From: Desulfobacula sp.
Lineage (GTDB): Bacteria > Desulfobacterota > Desulfobacteria > Desulfobacterales > Desulfobacteraceae
NCBI GenBank assembly: GCA_028280105.1
Contig: JANQML010000031.1
Span: 1-64,000, forward strand
DNA: 64,000 nucleotides
Reading direction: 5' to 3'
Position numbers and translations under genes: made by a program. Position 1 is the stretch's first letter. Every line of letters starts with the position of its first letter. This document shows positions 37,011 to 46,512 of this stretch, piece after piece. The notes under the pieces are model-generated. The model saw only the letters and a program-made list of their open reading frames with translations. It made no database searches and was not told the origin of the DNA.

Positions 37011-37037
37011 GTTTAATACATTTAATACGTTTAATAT
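37011..37037. repeat. Tandem 9-base repeat
   Basis: Three near-identical 9-mers (GTTTAATAC, ATTTAATAC, GTTTAATAT) lie between the comEC start and the murA stop. They are probably a slippage-prone AT tract. Confidence 0.7.
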
Positions 37038-37043
37038 TAAGGG

Positions 37044-38297
37044 TTATTTGATTCTTTTTATATCAGCCCCCAACAACGAAAATTTTTTCTCAATGGCTTC
37101 ATACCCCCTGTCCATGTGATAGACCCGGGCGATGGTTGTCTCTCCCTCTGCCACTAAACCCGCTATGACAAGAGATGCCGACGCCCTCAGGTCAGATGCC
37201 ATAACAGGGGCACCCTGAAGTTTTTTAACGCCCCGGACATGGGCAATATTACCGTTGGTGATCGAAATGTCAGCCCCCATACGCAACAATTCATTGGCGT
37301 GGATGAACCGGTTCTCAAAAATAGATTCATGAATCATTGAACTGCCGCTGGCAACCGTCATCAATGCCATGAACTGTGCCTGCATATCCGTGGGAAAACC
37401 GGGATACGGCATGGTTTTAATATCCACGCTTTTAATGGGGGCGCTTCCCTTTACATGGATGGTATCATCCGTGGTATGAATGGCGGCACCGGCAGCCCGG
37501 AGTTTATTGATGGTCGCCCTGATATCATCGGGTTTGCACCCTTTGATCCGCACATCTCCCCTTGTTGCAGCGGCCGCAACCATAAAGGTTCCGGTTTCGA
37601 TCCGGTCCGGTATGATGTGAATATCCGTTCCGTAAAGCGCCGGGACCCCCTGGATGGTTATAATCGCTGTGCCGGCCCCGGTGACCGTTGCCCCCATCCG
37701 GTTCAAAGCATGGGCAAGCGCTACGATTTCAGGTTCCCGTGCCGCGTTTCTTAAAACCGTGGTCCCCTTTGCCAGAGTGGCGGCCATCATTAGATTTTCC
37801 GTGCCGGTGACCGTGGGCATATCAAAACAGATCTCCGCCCCTTTCAGCTGTTCGGCCTTTGCCTCTATGTATCCGTGTTCGATACTGATGGTTGCCCCCA
37901 AAGCTTCAAGACCTGTCAGATGCATGTTAACCGGCCGGGCCCCAATGGCGCACCCGCCAGGAAGAGAGACCTTGGCATGGCCAAATCTTGCAACAAGCGG
38001 TCCCAGAACGAGGATGGACGCCCGCATCTTTCGGACCAGATCATATTCAGCTTCAATTTTATGAATGGATGACCCGTCAATTTCCAGCCGGTCCTGATGG
38101 TGCTCACATCCGGCCCCCAGATCCTTGAGCAGCGCTTTTATACTTGTGATATCCATCAGATCCGGAACATTGGAAATGCAGACCTTCCCGTTTACCAGTA
38201 TACTTGATGCGATCAAAGGCAGTGCGGCATTTTTTGCACCTGAAATGTTAACTTCCCCAAACAGCTTTCGCCCGCCTCTAATTTGAATTTTATCCAT
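37044..38297 (-). CDS. murA: UDP-N-acetylglucosamine 1-carboxyvinyltransferase
   Basis: MurA commits UDP-GlcNAc to peptidoglycan synthesis by adding enolpyruvyl from PEP. This 417-residue protein starts MDKIQIRGGRKLFGEVNISGAKNAALP. It carries the catalytic cysteine in LPGGCAIGARPVN at about residue 116, so it should be fosfomycin-sensitive in that respect. The C-terminal RASASLVIAGLVAEGET and HMDRGYE motifs are typical. The gene is the full normal length. Confidence 0.96.
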   Translation of the reverse strand: MDKIQIRGGRKLFGEVNISGAKNAALPLIASSILVNGKVCISNVPDLMDITSIKALLKDLGAGCEHHQDRLEIDGSSIHKIEAEYDLVRKMRASILVLGPLVARFGHAKVSLPGGCAIGARPVNMHLTGLEALGATISIEHGYIEAKAEQLKGAEICFDMPTVTGTENLMMAATLAKGTTVLRNAAREPEIVALAHALNRMGATVTGAGTAIITIQGVPALYGTDIHIIPDRIETGTFMVAAAATRGDVRIKGCKPDDIRATINKLRAAGAAIHTTDDTIHVKGSAPIKSVDIKTMPYPGFPTDMQAQFMALMTVASGSSMIHESIFENRFIHANELLRMGADISITNGNIAHVRGVKKLQGAPVMASDLRASASLVIAGLVAEGETTIARVYHMDRGYEAIEKKFSLLGADIKRIK

Positions 38298-38402
38298 ATC
38301 CTAATCAACCTAAAATTAAATATATGTTATCCTAACAATGTGTTTGAATACCTATGCTTTTTTATTTAAAAACTCAAGACATAATCTGCCCCGCCCGCCC
38401 AA

Positions 38403-38437
38403 AGAAAAAAGGGCTCAACCAAATCGGCCAAACCCTT
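38403..38437 (-). terminator. Intrinsic terminator of tRNA-Leu
   Basis: On the minus strand a 12-bp stem with G-U pairs (38426-38437 against 38409-38420) has a 5-base loop and is followed by a U-rich run. It lies just past the CCA end of the tRNA. Confidence 0.8.
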
Positions 38438-38446
38438 GAAGTTTTC

Positions 38447-38534
38447 TGGTACCTGGGACGAGAATTGAACTCGTACAAGCATTATGCTCGAGGGATTTTA
38501 AGTCCCTTGCGTCTACCAGTTCCGCCACCCAGGC
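38447..38534 (-). tRNA. tRNA-Leu, anticodon UAA
   Basis: An 88-nt class II tRNA is encoded on the minus strand. The acceptor stem GCCTGGG pairs with CCCAGGT (a G-U first pair), and the 3' CCA is encoded. The anticodon arm AGGGA-CTTAAAA-TCCCT has the UAA anticodon for leucine, followed by a long variable arm. The T arm CGAGTTCAATTCTCG is normal. A terminator follows. Confidence 0.95.
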
Positions 38535-38653
38535 ATAACTCTGGTCTTTTATACCATTTGCGCTTTTTTTGCAAGCCAAAATTGATTGATTTTCATCAAC
38601 TCATCTTCCAAACAGGATTGTCACCCGGCCTCTTTTCTGGTAGATAAGATGCC

Positions 38654-39244
38654 ATGAATTATCGAAACACAGAAAAACTGATTCTTGCATCCGGCTCTCC
38701 CCGCAGACGGGATCTCCTGACACAGGCATGCCTTAACTTTGATATCCATGTATCTGCCGTTGATGAATCTGCCGTGCCGGTTCAGCCGCCGGACCGCCTT
38801 GTCCGTGAACTGGCACGGTTAAAGGCAACAGACGTGGCACGATCCCATCCGGACGCCTGGACTATTGGTGCGGACACCATTGTGGTCATTGATGATACGA
38901 TCCTGGGAAAACCGGATTCAATCGATTCCGCCGTTTCCATGCTGAACCGCCTGAATAATCGAATTCATCGGGTATTTACCGGTTTCTGCATCACCCACCC
39001 GGGCACGGATCAGACCGTTACCCGCCATGTCTCAACGGATGTGGCGTTTAAACACCTGTCAAAAGACGAAATCGACTGGTATGTATCCACAAAAGAACCC
39101 TTTGATAAAGCAGGCGGGTACGGGATTCAGGATATGGGTGCATTTATGGTCAAGTCCGTCAATGGATCCTATACCAATGTGGTGGGCCTGCCGGTTTGTG
39201 AAGTAATTGACGAATTAAACCGGCTGAATATTATCAATCTTTGA
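38654..39244 (+). CDS. maf: Maf-family nucleoside triphosphate pyrophosphatase
   Basis: This 196-residue Maf protein hydrolyses non-canonical or excess NTPs (dTTP/UTP or 7-methyl-GTP type). The key motifs are LASGSPRRRDLL at residues 10-21, GADTIVVIDDTILGKP and VGLPVCEV near the end. It begins a three-gene run maf-yggS-queH, each separated by ten bases or less. Confidence 0.93.
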   Translation: MNYRNTEKLILASGSPRRRDLLTQACLNFDIHVSAVDESAVPVQPPDRLVRELARLKATDVARSHPDAWTIGADTIVVIDDTILGKPDSIDSAVSMLNRLNNRIHRVFTGFCITHPGTDQTVTRHVSTDVAFKHLSKDEIDWYVSTKEPFDKAGGYGIQDMGAFMVKSVNGSYTNVVGLPVCEVIDELNRLNIINL

Positions 39245-39254
39245 GGAAACAGAT

Positions 39255-39950
39255 ATGGCTTTAGGCATTGAAAATAATTACCGCCGGATCAGGCATGAGA
39301 TTGACGAAACCGCCCGGTACTGCCGCCGTGATCCGGACCGGATCCGGTTAATTGCCGTCAGTAAACGAAAATCGGCTGAATTGATTCAGCAGGCCCTGGA
39401 TGGGGGCGCCCGTGATTTTGGGGAGAATTATATCCAGGAGGCGGTTTCAAAGATCGATTTAATCGGAAAAGATACCGCATGCTGGCATTTTATCGGCCAT
39501 CTTCAATCCAACAAGGCCCGGTTTGCCGTCCAGTACTTTGATTATATCCATACGGTGGATTCACTCAAGCTGGCCCGGGAGATTAATAAACAGGCGGCAA
39601 AGAGGGATAAGGTTCAAAAGATACTGATTCAGATCAACATCGGCAATGAAGCCAGTAAATCCGGCGCCGGTGCCGAGCAGGCTGTTGAACTGGTAAACGC
39701 TGTCAGCCAATTGGATCAAATTGCGGTAAAAGGCCTGATGTGCATGCCGCCTTTTTTTCCAGACCCTGAAAATGCCAGGACCTATTTTAAACAGTTAAAC
39801 CGGCTTAAAGAACAAGTCGAATCCTCGGGTATCGGAAATATCGACCTGACGCATCTGTCCATGGGCATGAGCAATGATTTTAAAGTGGCCATTGAGGAAG
39901 GGTCCACCATGGTCAGGGTTGGTACATCCATTTTCGGAGAAAGAGATTGA
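39255..39950 (+). CDS. YggS/PLPBP-family pyridoxal-phosphate homeostasis protein
   Basis: This 231-residue single-domain TIM-barrel protein binds pyridoxal phosphate on the lysine in LIAVSKRK at about residue 38. The motifs FGENYIQEA, WHFIGHLQSNKA and LSMGMSNDF are all present. It maintains PLP and amino-acid balance. It lies ten bases after maf and overlaps queH by four bases. Confidence 0.92.
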   Translation: MALGIENNYRRIRHEIDETARYCRRDPDRIRLIAVSKRKSAELIQQALDGGARDFGENYIQEAVSKIDLIGKDTACWHFIGHLQSNKARFAVQYFDYIHTVDSLKLAREINKQAAKRDKVQKILIQINIGNEASKSGAGAEQAVELVNAVSQLDQIAVKGLMCMPPFFPDPENARTYFKQLNRLKEQVESSGIGNIDLTHLSMGMSNDFKVAIEEGSTMVRVGTSIFGERD

Positions 39951-40477
39951 AGCTGTTGCTGCACACCTGCTGCGGCCCCTGTTCCATCTATCCTGTTTCC
40001 GTCCTCAGACAGATGGGGATGAATGTCATGGGCTTTTTTTACCGGCACAACATTCATCCCTTTCAGGAATGTTTAAAACGGGAAGAGACATTACGGTCCT
40101 ATGCCGACTCTATCGATTTAAAAATGATTTACCAAAAGGATTATCAGCTTGAATCGTTTTTACAATCCATTGTTTTCAGAGAAAAAGACCGGTGCCGTTA
40201 CTGCTATCACGACCGGCTGACGGCAACGGCGAAGATTGCCAAAAAAGGAAAATTTGATTCATTTTCCACCACCCTGCTCTACTCCAGGTTTCAGAACCAC
40301 GAACAGATCCGCCGGACCGGTGAGGCTGTTGCTAAAAAAGAGGGCGTGCCGTTTCTGTATCATGATTTCCGGCCGGGCTGGAAATTGGGAATCGAGGCAT
40401 CCAAAGAACTTTCCATGTATCGCCAGCAGTACTGCGGCTGCATCTATAGTGAAAAGGAGAGATATTGCAGGACCTGA
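39947..40477 (+). CDS. queH: Epoxyqueuosine reductase QueH
   Basis: QueH carries out the last step of queuosine synthesis, reducing epoxyqueuosine in tRNA, and is unrelated to QueG. The 176-residue protein begins KLLLHTCCGPCS, with the family's paired cysteines, and has further CxxC motifs in RCRYCYHDR and QYCGCIYSE that fit its Fe-S and metal sites. The TTG start overlaps the yggS stop. It converges with the pilB-like gene, with no gap between the stop codons. Confidence 0.9.
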   Translation: MKLLLHTCCGPCSIYPVSVLRQMGMNVMGFFYRHNIHPFQECLKREETLRSYADSIDLKMIYQKDYQLESFLQSIVFREKDRCRYCYHDRLTATAKIAKKGKFDSFSTTLLYSRFQNHEQIRRTGEAVAKKEGVPFLYHDFRPGWKLGIEASKELSMYRQQYCGCIYSEKERYCRT

Positions 40478-42682
40478 TTATTTGGTCTTTGTCCGCTTCA
40501 TCTGTTTAAGCATGTTGACAAATCGTTTGTCCGTGGAATCGAGCCGTGCCGCAAGCATCTCAAACAGATGACGGGCCACATCCGGATATTTTTCAATCAC
40601 CTCGGTCAGCTTATCCCCTGGGAACCGTTTAATCTGGGACCGCCCTTTTGATATGATGGAGGCGGACCGGGGTTCTCCCGTGATGGCGGACATTTCACCG
40701 AAATAATCTCCGGGCTGAACGATTTCAGCGATTTTTTTCCCTCCCTTAACCACATAGAGCCCGCCCTGGACCAGTTTAAAAAAATCGATATCCGTATTCC
40801 CTTCCCGGATAATAACGTCCTTGTCTTCATACTTTTCCACATCCGGATTGATCAGATAAGCAGGCAGCGCCTCTTTGGTAATGGTTGTCTTTTTAAGCAC
40901 CTCGTCAAGAGAGGTTTCCGACGTCCTGATTTTCTGAAGTCCCGCATCCCTGAGGGTCACCATTCCTTCTTGAATGGCCACTTTTCTCAGTTGGTCTTCC
41001 GGTACTTCCGCACTGATCGCTTTTCCCACATCATCGGTGACCTCCATGAGCTCATACAACCCCACCCGGCCCTTATACCCGGTACCGTTGCAATGGCTGC
41101 AGCCTTTTGGTCCGTATATCCTGACGGTTTCAATATCCTCTTTGGAAAACCCGTGTGACTGAAGTTCTTTGGCATGATAGCCTGTGACCACCTGCTTGCA
41201 TTCCGGACACAACCGCCTGGCCAGACGCTGGGACAGGACCATGGTAACCGAAGAGGCCAGCATGTAGGGCGGAATGCCGATATCCACCAGCCTGCCGATG
41301 GTGGAGGGGCAGTCATTGGTATGGAGGGTGGCAAAGACCAGATGGCCGGTCATCGCGGCCTTGATGGCAATTTCCGCGGTATCGATATCCCGGATCTCAC
41401 CCACCATGATGATATCGGGGTCCTGTCTCAAAAAGGCCTTTAAGGCGGCGGAAAAGGTCATGCCGACCTCCTCTTTGACCGGCACCTGATTGATCCCCTT
41501 AAAGTTAAACTCCACCGGATCTTCTGCTGTAAGAATTTTGATATCATCCTTGTTCAGCCGGTTTAATACAGAGTATAGGGTTGTGGTTTTCCCGCTGCCC
41601 GTGGGACCGGTCACCAATAACAATCCATAGGGTCTTGAAATGCATCGTTTAAGGCTGTCAAATGTGGCCGGTTCAAACCCCAGCTTGGTCAGATCGATGC
41701 TCAGCGCACTCTGATCCAGGATACGCATAACAATGCTTTCACCAAAGAGTGTGGGAAGGGTTGACACCCTGAAGTCAATGGATTTTTTACGGCCGAACCG
41801 AAGCTTGATTCTCCCGTCCTGGGGAACCCGCCGTTCGGCGATATCCAGTTGCGCCAGAATTTTAATCCTTGAGATAACGGCATTTTTTATGGACGTCGGC
41901 AGATTCATGGCCTTGTACATGGACCCGTCCAGACGGTACCGGACCTGGAAGGATTTTTCAAACGGTTCAATATGAATATCAGAGACACCGTCATTGATGG
42001 CTTTGGTCAAAATACCGTTTACCAGCTTGATAATCGGTGCGTCCGATGCCATGAACTCATCAGCACCGTCATCAAGTTCACTGGCACTGACCTCAACCTC
42101 ACCGGCAGCCTCGGATACCAGAGATCCGAAATCATCCACCGATGTGACCGGTTCATCATCTTCGGCATCATCTTCAAAATGGAGAAAACTCTTATACTCA
42201 TCATCATCGATTTTGTAAAAATCCCGATAGGCCTGGATAATATCGTTTTCAGTGGATACATTCACCTGGATCGTCTTACCCGTCTTTTTCTGCAAGTCCT
42301 CCACCAAAGCGGTATCCGTGGGTTCCACCATGGTGATGGACAGGTTCTCCCCCTTTAATTCAAGGGGAAAGGCCATGGCTGTCTTTGCCATTTCATAGGT
42401 GAACAGTTTGAACAGTTTCGGATCCGGTTTAATTTCCGAAAACCGGATAACCGTATAATTATACAACCGCCCCAGGACATTGATAATGGTATCCGGATCG
42501 ATATACCCCTTGTTCAGCAGGATAGCGGAAAGGCGTTCATTGTTTTTTTTATGAACATTCAACGCTTCATCCAGCTGCATACTGGTGATCTGGCCCTCTT
42601 TGGAGAGGATTTCACCAATCTTTGTCTTTCCGGCTCCGGACTGATCTTTAATCGTCGATTTAAGGCTGGATGATTTTTTCAT
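40478..42682 (-). CDS. pilB: PilB/GspE ATPase with C-terminal cyclic-nucleotide-binding domain
   Basis: This 734-residue motor ATPase for type IV pilus extension or type II secretion has an N-terminal MshEN/GspE-N part (about 20-150). Next comes the ATPase core with VTGPTGSGKTTTLYS near residue 355, the Asp box and the zinc motif CPEC...CSHC near 500-540. Uniquely in this window it continues with a cyclic-nucleotide-binding domain at about 610-720 (DKDVIIREG, PGDYFGEMSAITGEPRSASI). The catalytic core looks intact. The appended sensor domain may tie pilus activity to a cyclic nucleotide. Confidence 0.9.
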   Translation of the reverse strand: MKKSSSLKSTIKDQSGAGKTKIGEILSKEGQITSMQLDEALNVHKKNNERLSAILLNKGYIDPDTIINVLGRLYNYTVIRFSEIKPDPKLFKLFTYEMAKTAMAFPLELKGENLSITMVEPTDTALVEDLQKKTGKTIQVNVSTENDIIQAYRDFYKIDDDEYKSFLHFEDDAEDDEPVTSVDDFGSLVSEAAGEVEVSASELDDGADEFMASDAPIIKLVNGILTKAINDGVSDIHIEPFEKSFQVRYRLDGSMYKAMNLPTSIKNAVISRIKILAQLDIAERRVPQDGRIKLRFGRKKSIDFRVSTLPTLFGESIVMRILDQSALSIDLTKLGFEPATFDSLKRCISRPYGLLLVTGPTGSGKTTTLYSVLNRLNKDDIKILTAEDPVEFNFKGINQVPVKEEVGMTFSAALKAFLRQDPDIIMVGEIRDIDTAEIAIKAAMTGHLVFATLHTNDCPSTIGRLVDIGIPPYMLASSVTMVLSQRLARRLCPECKQVVTGYHAKELQSHGFSKEDIETVRIYGPKGCSHCNGTGYKGRVGLYELMEVTDDVGKAISAEVPEDQLRKVAIQEGMVTLRDAGLQKIRTSETSLDEVLKKTTITKEALPAYLINPDVEKYEDKDVIIREGNTDIDFFKLVQGGLYVVKGGKKIAEIVQPGDYFGEMSAITGEPRSASIISKGRSQIKRFPGDKLTEVIEKYPDVARHLFEMLAARLDSTDKRFVNMLKQMKRTKTK

Positions 42683-42745
42683 TTAAGAATCCCAATATTG
42701 TGTTAAACTGCGGATCGCTCAACTGACGGCTCGATTCAGACGCGG

Positions 42746-42955
42746 TCACTTATAGTTTTTATAGATCCGAATCCCGCCGGCTGTGATCAAAAAGATGCCC
42801 AACAGATAAAAACAGGCCTTCAGGACGCCCTGTTTCTGACTGAAAAACTCTATGGCTGCAACCTGAGGCATAATTTGCGGAATGCGGTAGAAAACACCCA
42901 ACCCCACTGCAACCAGGAAAACACCGTAAAAAAGGTGGATTTTTTTTTTGTCCAT
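42746..42955 (-). CDS. Small two-helix membrane protein
   Basis: This 69-residue protein has two hydrophobic helices (about 6-25 and 44-60) with basic ends. I do not recognise it. I use the ATG at 42955, eight bases after AAGGAG. A GTG two codons upstream overlaps the ABC-F stop, and either way it is likely translated with that gene. Its role is unknown. Confidence 0.55.
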   Translation of the reverse strand: MDKKKIHLFYGVFLVAVGLGVFYRIPQIMPQVAAIEFFSQKQGVLKACFYLLGIFLITAGGIRIYKNYK

Positions 42956-42960
42956 TTGCA

Positions 42961-44805
42961 CTACTCCTTTTCAAACTGATCAATCTGTTGATTGTAAGTC
43001 ATTTCAAGCCCTTCAAACTCATTCATATGTACCTCCAGATCCTCGAACATCTCATCGGTTTGCGACTGCAAATCGGCCAGTTGTTTTGACAGAACCCGTA
43101 TCCGGTTACCATCCTGGGTCTGGGATGCTTCAAGCAGTTGCTGATTCAAATTATCAATGGATTGATCATTTTCATCAATTTTTGTTTCAAGCAGATCGAT
43201 CTTTTTTTTCAATGGACCGGTCTTTCTTGACTTTTCTTTTATGAGTTCGGATTTTTTCCGGCGCATCTCTTTTTTATTCAGGCCTTTTGATCTCTCTTTT
43301 TTTCGGGGGACCCGGACCTCCTCGTCTTCCCACCCTTCTTTTTCTAAAAATTCCTGATATGTTCCTTCAAAAACAGATACCCGGTTATCCTTAAACACAA
43401 TGAGCCGGTTGGCAATGGAATGAAGAAACATTTCATTGTGGGTCACAATCACCACACCCCCTTGGAAATTGTCGAGGGCGGCGATAAAAGAATCGCAGGA
43501 TTCGATGTCCAGGTGATTGCTGGGTTCGTCCAGAAGCAGAAGGTTTAAAGATTTCATCAATAATTTACCCAGCATGACCCGGGCCTTTTCACCCCCGGAC
43601 AAGACTGAAATCTTCTTTAATGCCGCATCCTGCTCAAACATCATGGCACCGCAGATGTTTCTTGCCGTCTGCCGGTCGGCATCCGGGCAGGAAAGGGTCA
43701 GTTCCTCTTCTATGGTGAACGTATCGTTTAAGGATTGAACATTGGTCTGTTCAAAATAATCATGAAAGACCCCGGGATTAAAGGCAATCCTTCCGCTGCC
43801 CGGCGCCAGTTCATTGTTCAGCAGCTTCAGCAGTGTGGTTTTTCCTTTGCCGTTCCGTCCGATAATGGCAATCCGGTCTTCAGGAAAAACGGTAAAGGTA
43901 AGATCCGCAATTAACGGATGAGCCCTGTCCCAGCCAAAGGTTAAATCCTCAACCCGCATGAGCTGTTTTCCGGCAAAGGGTTCATAATTAAAAGAGAACT
44001 CAAGGTTCTTTAATTTTTGCAGTTTATCTTTGGTTTCTGCTTTTTCAAGGGTTTTAATCCTGGATTGAACCATGTTGGCCAATCTTGCCTTTGCCCTGAA
44101 CCGGGTGATAAAGAGTTCGACCTCTTTTCGTTTTTTTTCTTCATTCTGCCGGGTCTTTTCATAGACCTCTTCATCCTGGGCCACCTGAAGATAATATTTG
44201 GATGTATCGCCCTTGATTTTTTTGATCTTCCGGCGATGGATACCGGCGATGTGCGTTACCACGGCATCCATAAATCCCCTGTCATGGGTAACCAGCAGCA
44301 CCTCCCTGGGCCAGGCCTTAAGAAACCCGGTAATCCAGCGAATTGAAGTGATGTCCAGGTAGTTTGTGGGCTCATCCAGAATCAGTAAATCCGGATCTGA
44401 CACCAGTACCTTGGCAAGGTTAAGCCGGACCTGGAACCCTCCTGAAAACAGATGCGGCCCCCGGTTCAGGTCGGCCTGGCCAAACCCGAGTCCGGCAAGG
44501 ATTTTCTCAACTTTCCAGGACTGGTCTTTTTCATGCTCCGGTAACCCGGTCATGGCCTCATTAAGTACGGTGTCCATTGAAAATTCAATCTTTTGTGATA
44601 AAAATCCAATCCGGTAATCAGACGAACAGGTAATTTGGCCTTCATCCGGATGGTCGGTTCCGTAAATAAGATTTAAGAGGGTGGTTTTACCGTGACCGTT
44701 CCGGCCCACCAGGCCGACCCGCTCTCCCGGGTTGATCTGGAACCCGGTTTTTAACAGCAGCACCTGATCCCCGAAACTTTTTGATATGGTGTCAATATTT
44801 AACAT
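42961..44805 (-). CDS. ABC-F ribosome-associated ATPase (Uup/YbiT-like)
   Basis: This 614-residue protein has two ABC ATPase domains (Walker A GLVGRNGHGKTTLLN at about 32 and IGRNGKGKTTLLK at about 330) and no membrane helices, the hallmark of ABC-F factors that act on ribosomes. A linker rich in Lys and Glu separates the domains, and a C-terminal coiled coil of about 80 residues follows (IDLLETKIDENDQSIDNL). The coiled coil resembles Uup. The exact subfamily is uncertain. Confidence 0.88.
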   Translation of the reverse strand: MLNIDTISKSFGDQVLLLKTGFQINPGERVGLVGRNGHGKTTLLNLIYGTDHPDEGQITCSSDYRIGFLSQKIEFSMDTVLNEAMTGLPEHEKDQSWKVEKILAGLGFGQADLNRGPHLFSGGFQVRLNLAKVLVSDPDLLILDEPTNYLDITSIRWITGFLKAWPREVLLVTHDRGFMDAVVTHIAGIHRRKIKKIKGDTSKYYLQVAQDEEVYEKTRQNEEKKRKEVELFITRFRAKARLANMVQSRIKTLEKAETKDKLQKLKNLEFSFNYEPFAGKQLMRVEDLTFGWDRAHPLIADLTFTVFPEDRIAIIGRNGKGKTTLLKLLNNELAPGSGRIAFNPGVFHDYFEQTNVQSLNDTFTIEEELTLSCPDADRQTARNICGAMMFEQDAALKKISVLSGGEKARVMLGKLLMKSLNLLLLDEPSNHLDIESCDSFIAALDNFQGGVVIVTHNEMFLHSIANRLIVFKDNRVSVFEGTYQEFLEKEGWEDEEVRVPRKKERSKGLNKKEMRRKKSELIKEKSRKTGPLKKKIDLLETKIDENDQSIDNLNQQLLEASQTQDGNRIRVLSKQLADLQSQTDEMFEDLEVHMNEFEGLEMTYNQQIDQFEKE

Positions 44806-45083
44806 GAAATCCCTTTAGATATTCAAAGCAGTAATGTCCTGGTCCGTGTCATTACCCTCTCCTATCGTTTATGTATTTCACAGGATAATAACATGTTTTT
44901 TAAGAATCATAAATGCCCTGTTCTCTTTTGCACCGGGTCTTTCACGGTTTGATCCCATAATAAAAGAAAAGGCCGCACTTATTTTGACGAATTATAAATG
45001 ACCGGGTATGGCGCAGGTGGAATAAGGGATGTCAACTTAAAAAAACAAGGGTCGGTTGTTTAACAATGATGGAATGAAATGGT

Positions 45084-45518
45084 TTAATCAATATCAATCC
45101 AGTATTGAGACCATTTGCATCTCTCTTTATAGGGATATTTGATTAATTCGGTGGCCAGAATCGAAAAATCGTTTGGCCGGATTGTAAAGTATGCGACCTG
45201 GCGTTTACCCAGGGTCTCCTTCAGCCCCACTGCGACATACAATGTTTGATACTCTTTTTGGACGAAACATTGAACCGCTCCCGTGACAATTCTTATACCG
45301 GACTCATCCTGAACACCGAACAGATCAATCATGGTAATATTAAACGCTTGGCCTTTAAAATGATTGGTCGCCGCGGTACGGGTCAATTCACAGGTGATGA
45401 AATTCTTAAAACTGCTTTCCGTCTCTCTGAATTCAAATTCATCCGCCCATAACGGATGAACGGAAGAGATAATCATCACAACAATTACTGACAAAAGACT
45501 TTTATTGATTCTATGCAT
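45084..45518 (-). CDS. Secreted protein of unknown function
   Basis: This 144-residue protein has a signal peptide (LLSVIVVMIISSVHPLWA) with cleavage expected near residue 25. The mature part is beta-rich with three cysteines (about 43, 88 and 133). I do not recognise a family. Its start overlaps the stop of the preceding secreted gene, so they form an operon. Both are exported, suggesting they act together in the periplasm. Confidence 0.6.
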   Translation of the reverse strand: MHRINKSLLSVIVVMIISSVHPLWADEFEFRETESSFKNFITCELTRTAATNHFKGQAFNITMIDLFGVQDESGIRIVTGAVQCFVQKEYQTLYVAVGLKETLGKRQVAYFTIRPNDFSILATELIKYPYKERCKWSQYWIDID

Positions 45519-46296
45519 CCTCTCGCACCAGCCGGGATATGGTTTTTGACAATTCGTTCAAGATCACCGGTTTAATAACCACCGAGGGATTGTTCGAAAA
45601 CCGGTCTGTATAGATCTGTTTGGCACCTGAATCTTGATAACCAGTATCAAGAACCAGGGGAATGCCCGGATCGGTTTCTACAATCTGATCGACAAAATTA
45701 TTTTCTTTGGGTTTAATCGACTCGTGGTGGGCAAGAATCATTTTAAATTTATCGGGATAGAGCCTGAACGAGGCAACAGCCGTTTCACTGTTTGGATGTA
45801 TATCCGCTTGATACCCCATCTTTTCAATGACTGCCCGTATCAGACCACTTCTTTTTTTGTGGGAGTCAAGCACCAGAATATAATTGGTACCTTCAATCGG
45901 CATTTCCTGTTTTTCATTTATTTCCATTGGCACCCACTTATCCTGGCGGACAGGGTGAACCTGTTTGACATCAATATAAAAGGCCTTTGAAGAGACAAAC
46001 TCGTCATTTCTGCCCGCATCGATCCGTAATAAAAAATGATTCGTAGATGCCAGATAGGAACGAAGCCATTTCCGGTAAGTCGCATCATCCCCCTGAAGTA
46101 TAATCACTTTTGACCCGGCGGATGAGCTGATCTGGAAAGAATGATAGATCAGAGGGGTGTGAGAGGATTCGAGCCGGGTCTCTTTATAGTTCTCGGAAAG
46201 AACCTCAACCATCACATCTTTTGCAAGGGCAACCGGACCGTGCGGCATAAAATGGCATCCGCATAAAACAAACAAACAGAAAAAAACGTTTCTCAT
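45511..46296 (-). CDS. Secreted protein with degenerate receiver-like domain
   Basis: The 261-residue product starts with a signal sequence (NVFFCLFVLCGCHFMPHGPVALA). I use the ATG at 46296 because AGGATC lies before it. An upstream ATG at 46347 would put a tail in front of the signal. The second half (about 138-258) reads like a response-regulator receiver fold: ILVLDSHKKRSGLIRAVIEKMGYQ, then MILAHHES where the phospho-accepting aspartate should be, and VIKPVILNEL as the lysine-proline motif. A receiver-like domain on the periplasmic side is unusual. It is coupled to the next secreted gene. Confidence 0.6.
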   Translation of the reverse strand: MRNVFFCLFVLCGCHFMPHGPVALAKDVMVEVLSENYKETRLESSHTPLIYHSFQISSSAGSKVIILQGDDATYRKWLRSYLASTNHFLLRIDAGRNDEFVSSKAFYIDVKQVHPVRQDKWVPMEINEKQEMPIEGTNYILVLDSHKKRSGLIRAVIEKMGYQADIHPNSETAVASFRLYPDKFKMILAHHESIKPKENNFVDQIVETDPGIPLVLDTGYQDSGAKQIYTDRFSNNPSVVIKPVILNELSKTISRLVREDA

Positions 46297-46339
46297 AATT
46301 GATCCTGAAAATATCCGGGTTGCATTCGTATCGTTTACC

Positions 46340-46386
46340 AGTAACAAATTGTTACTTTAATGAGTTAACACGGCCATAAGCCGTGT
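46340..46386. repeat. Two inverted repeats upstream of the secreted gene pair
   Basis: AGTAACAA-A-TTGTTACT (46340-46356) is a perfect palindrome about 45 bases before the secreted-protein start and could be an operator. ACACGGC and GCCGTGT (46368-46386) form a 7-bp stem with a 5-base loop. Function unknown. Confidence 0.45.
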
Positions 46387-46512
46387 CGTCTGCTATTAAT
46401 TAATATGTATCGACACGTTTAGCAGGAATCTTGACTAGAAGAATACTTAAAACCGGGAAACAGAGGCGGATCGGATTTCCTCCGCCCGGACAAGGGATTT
46501 GGAACAGAAGCG

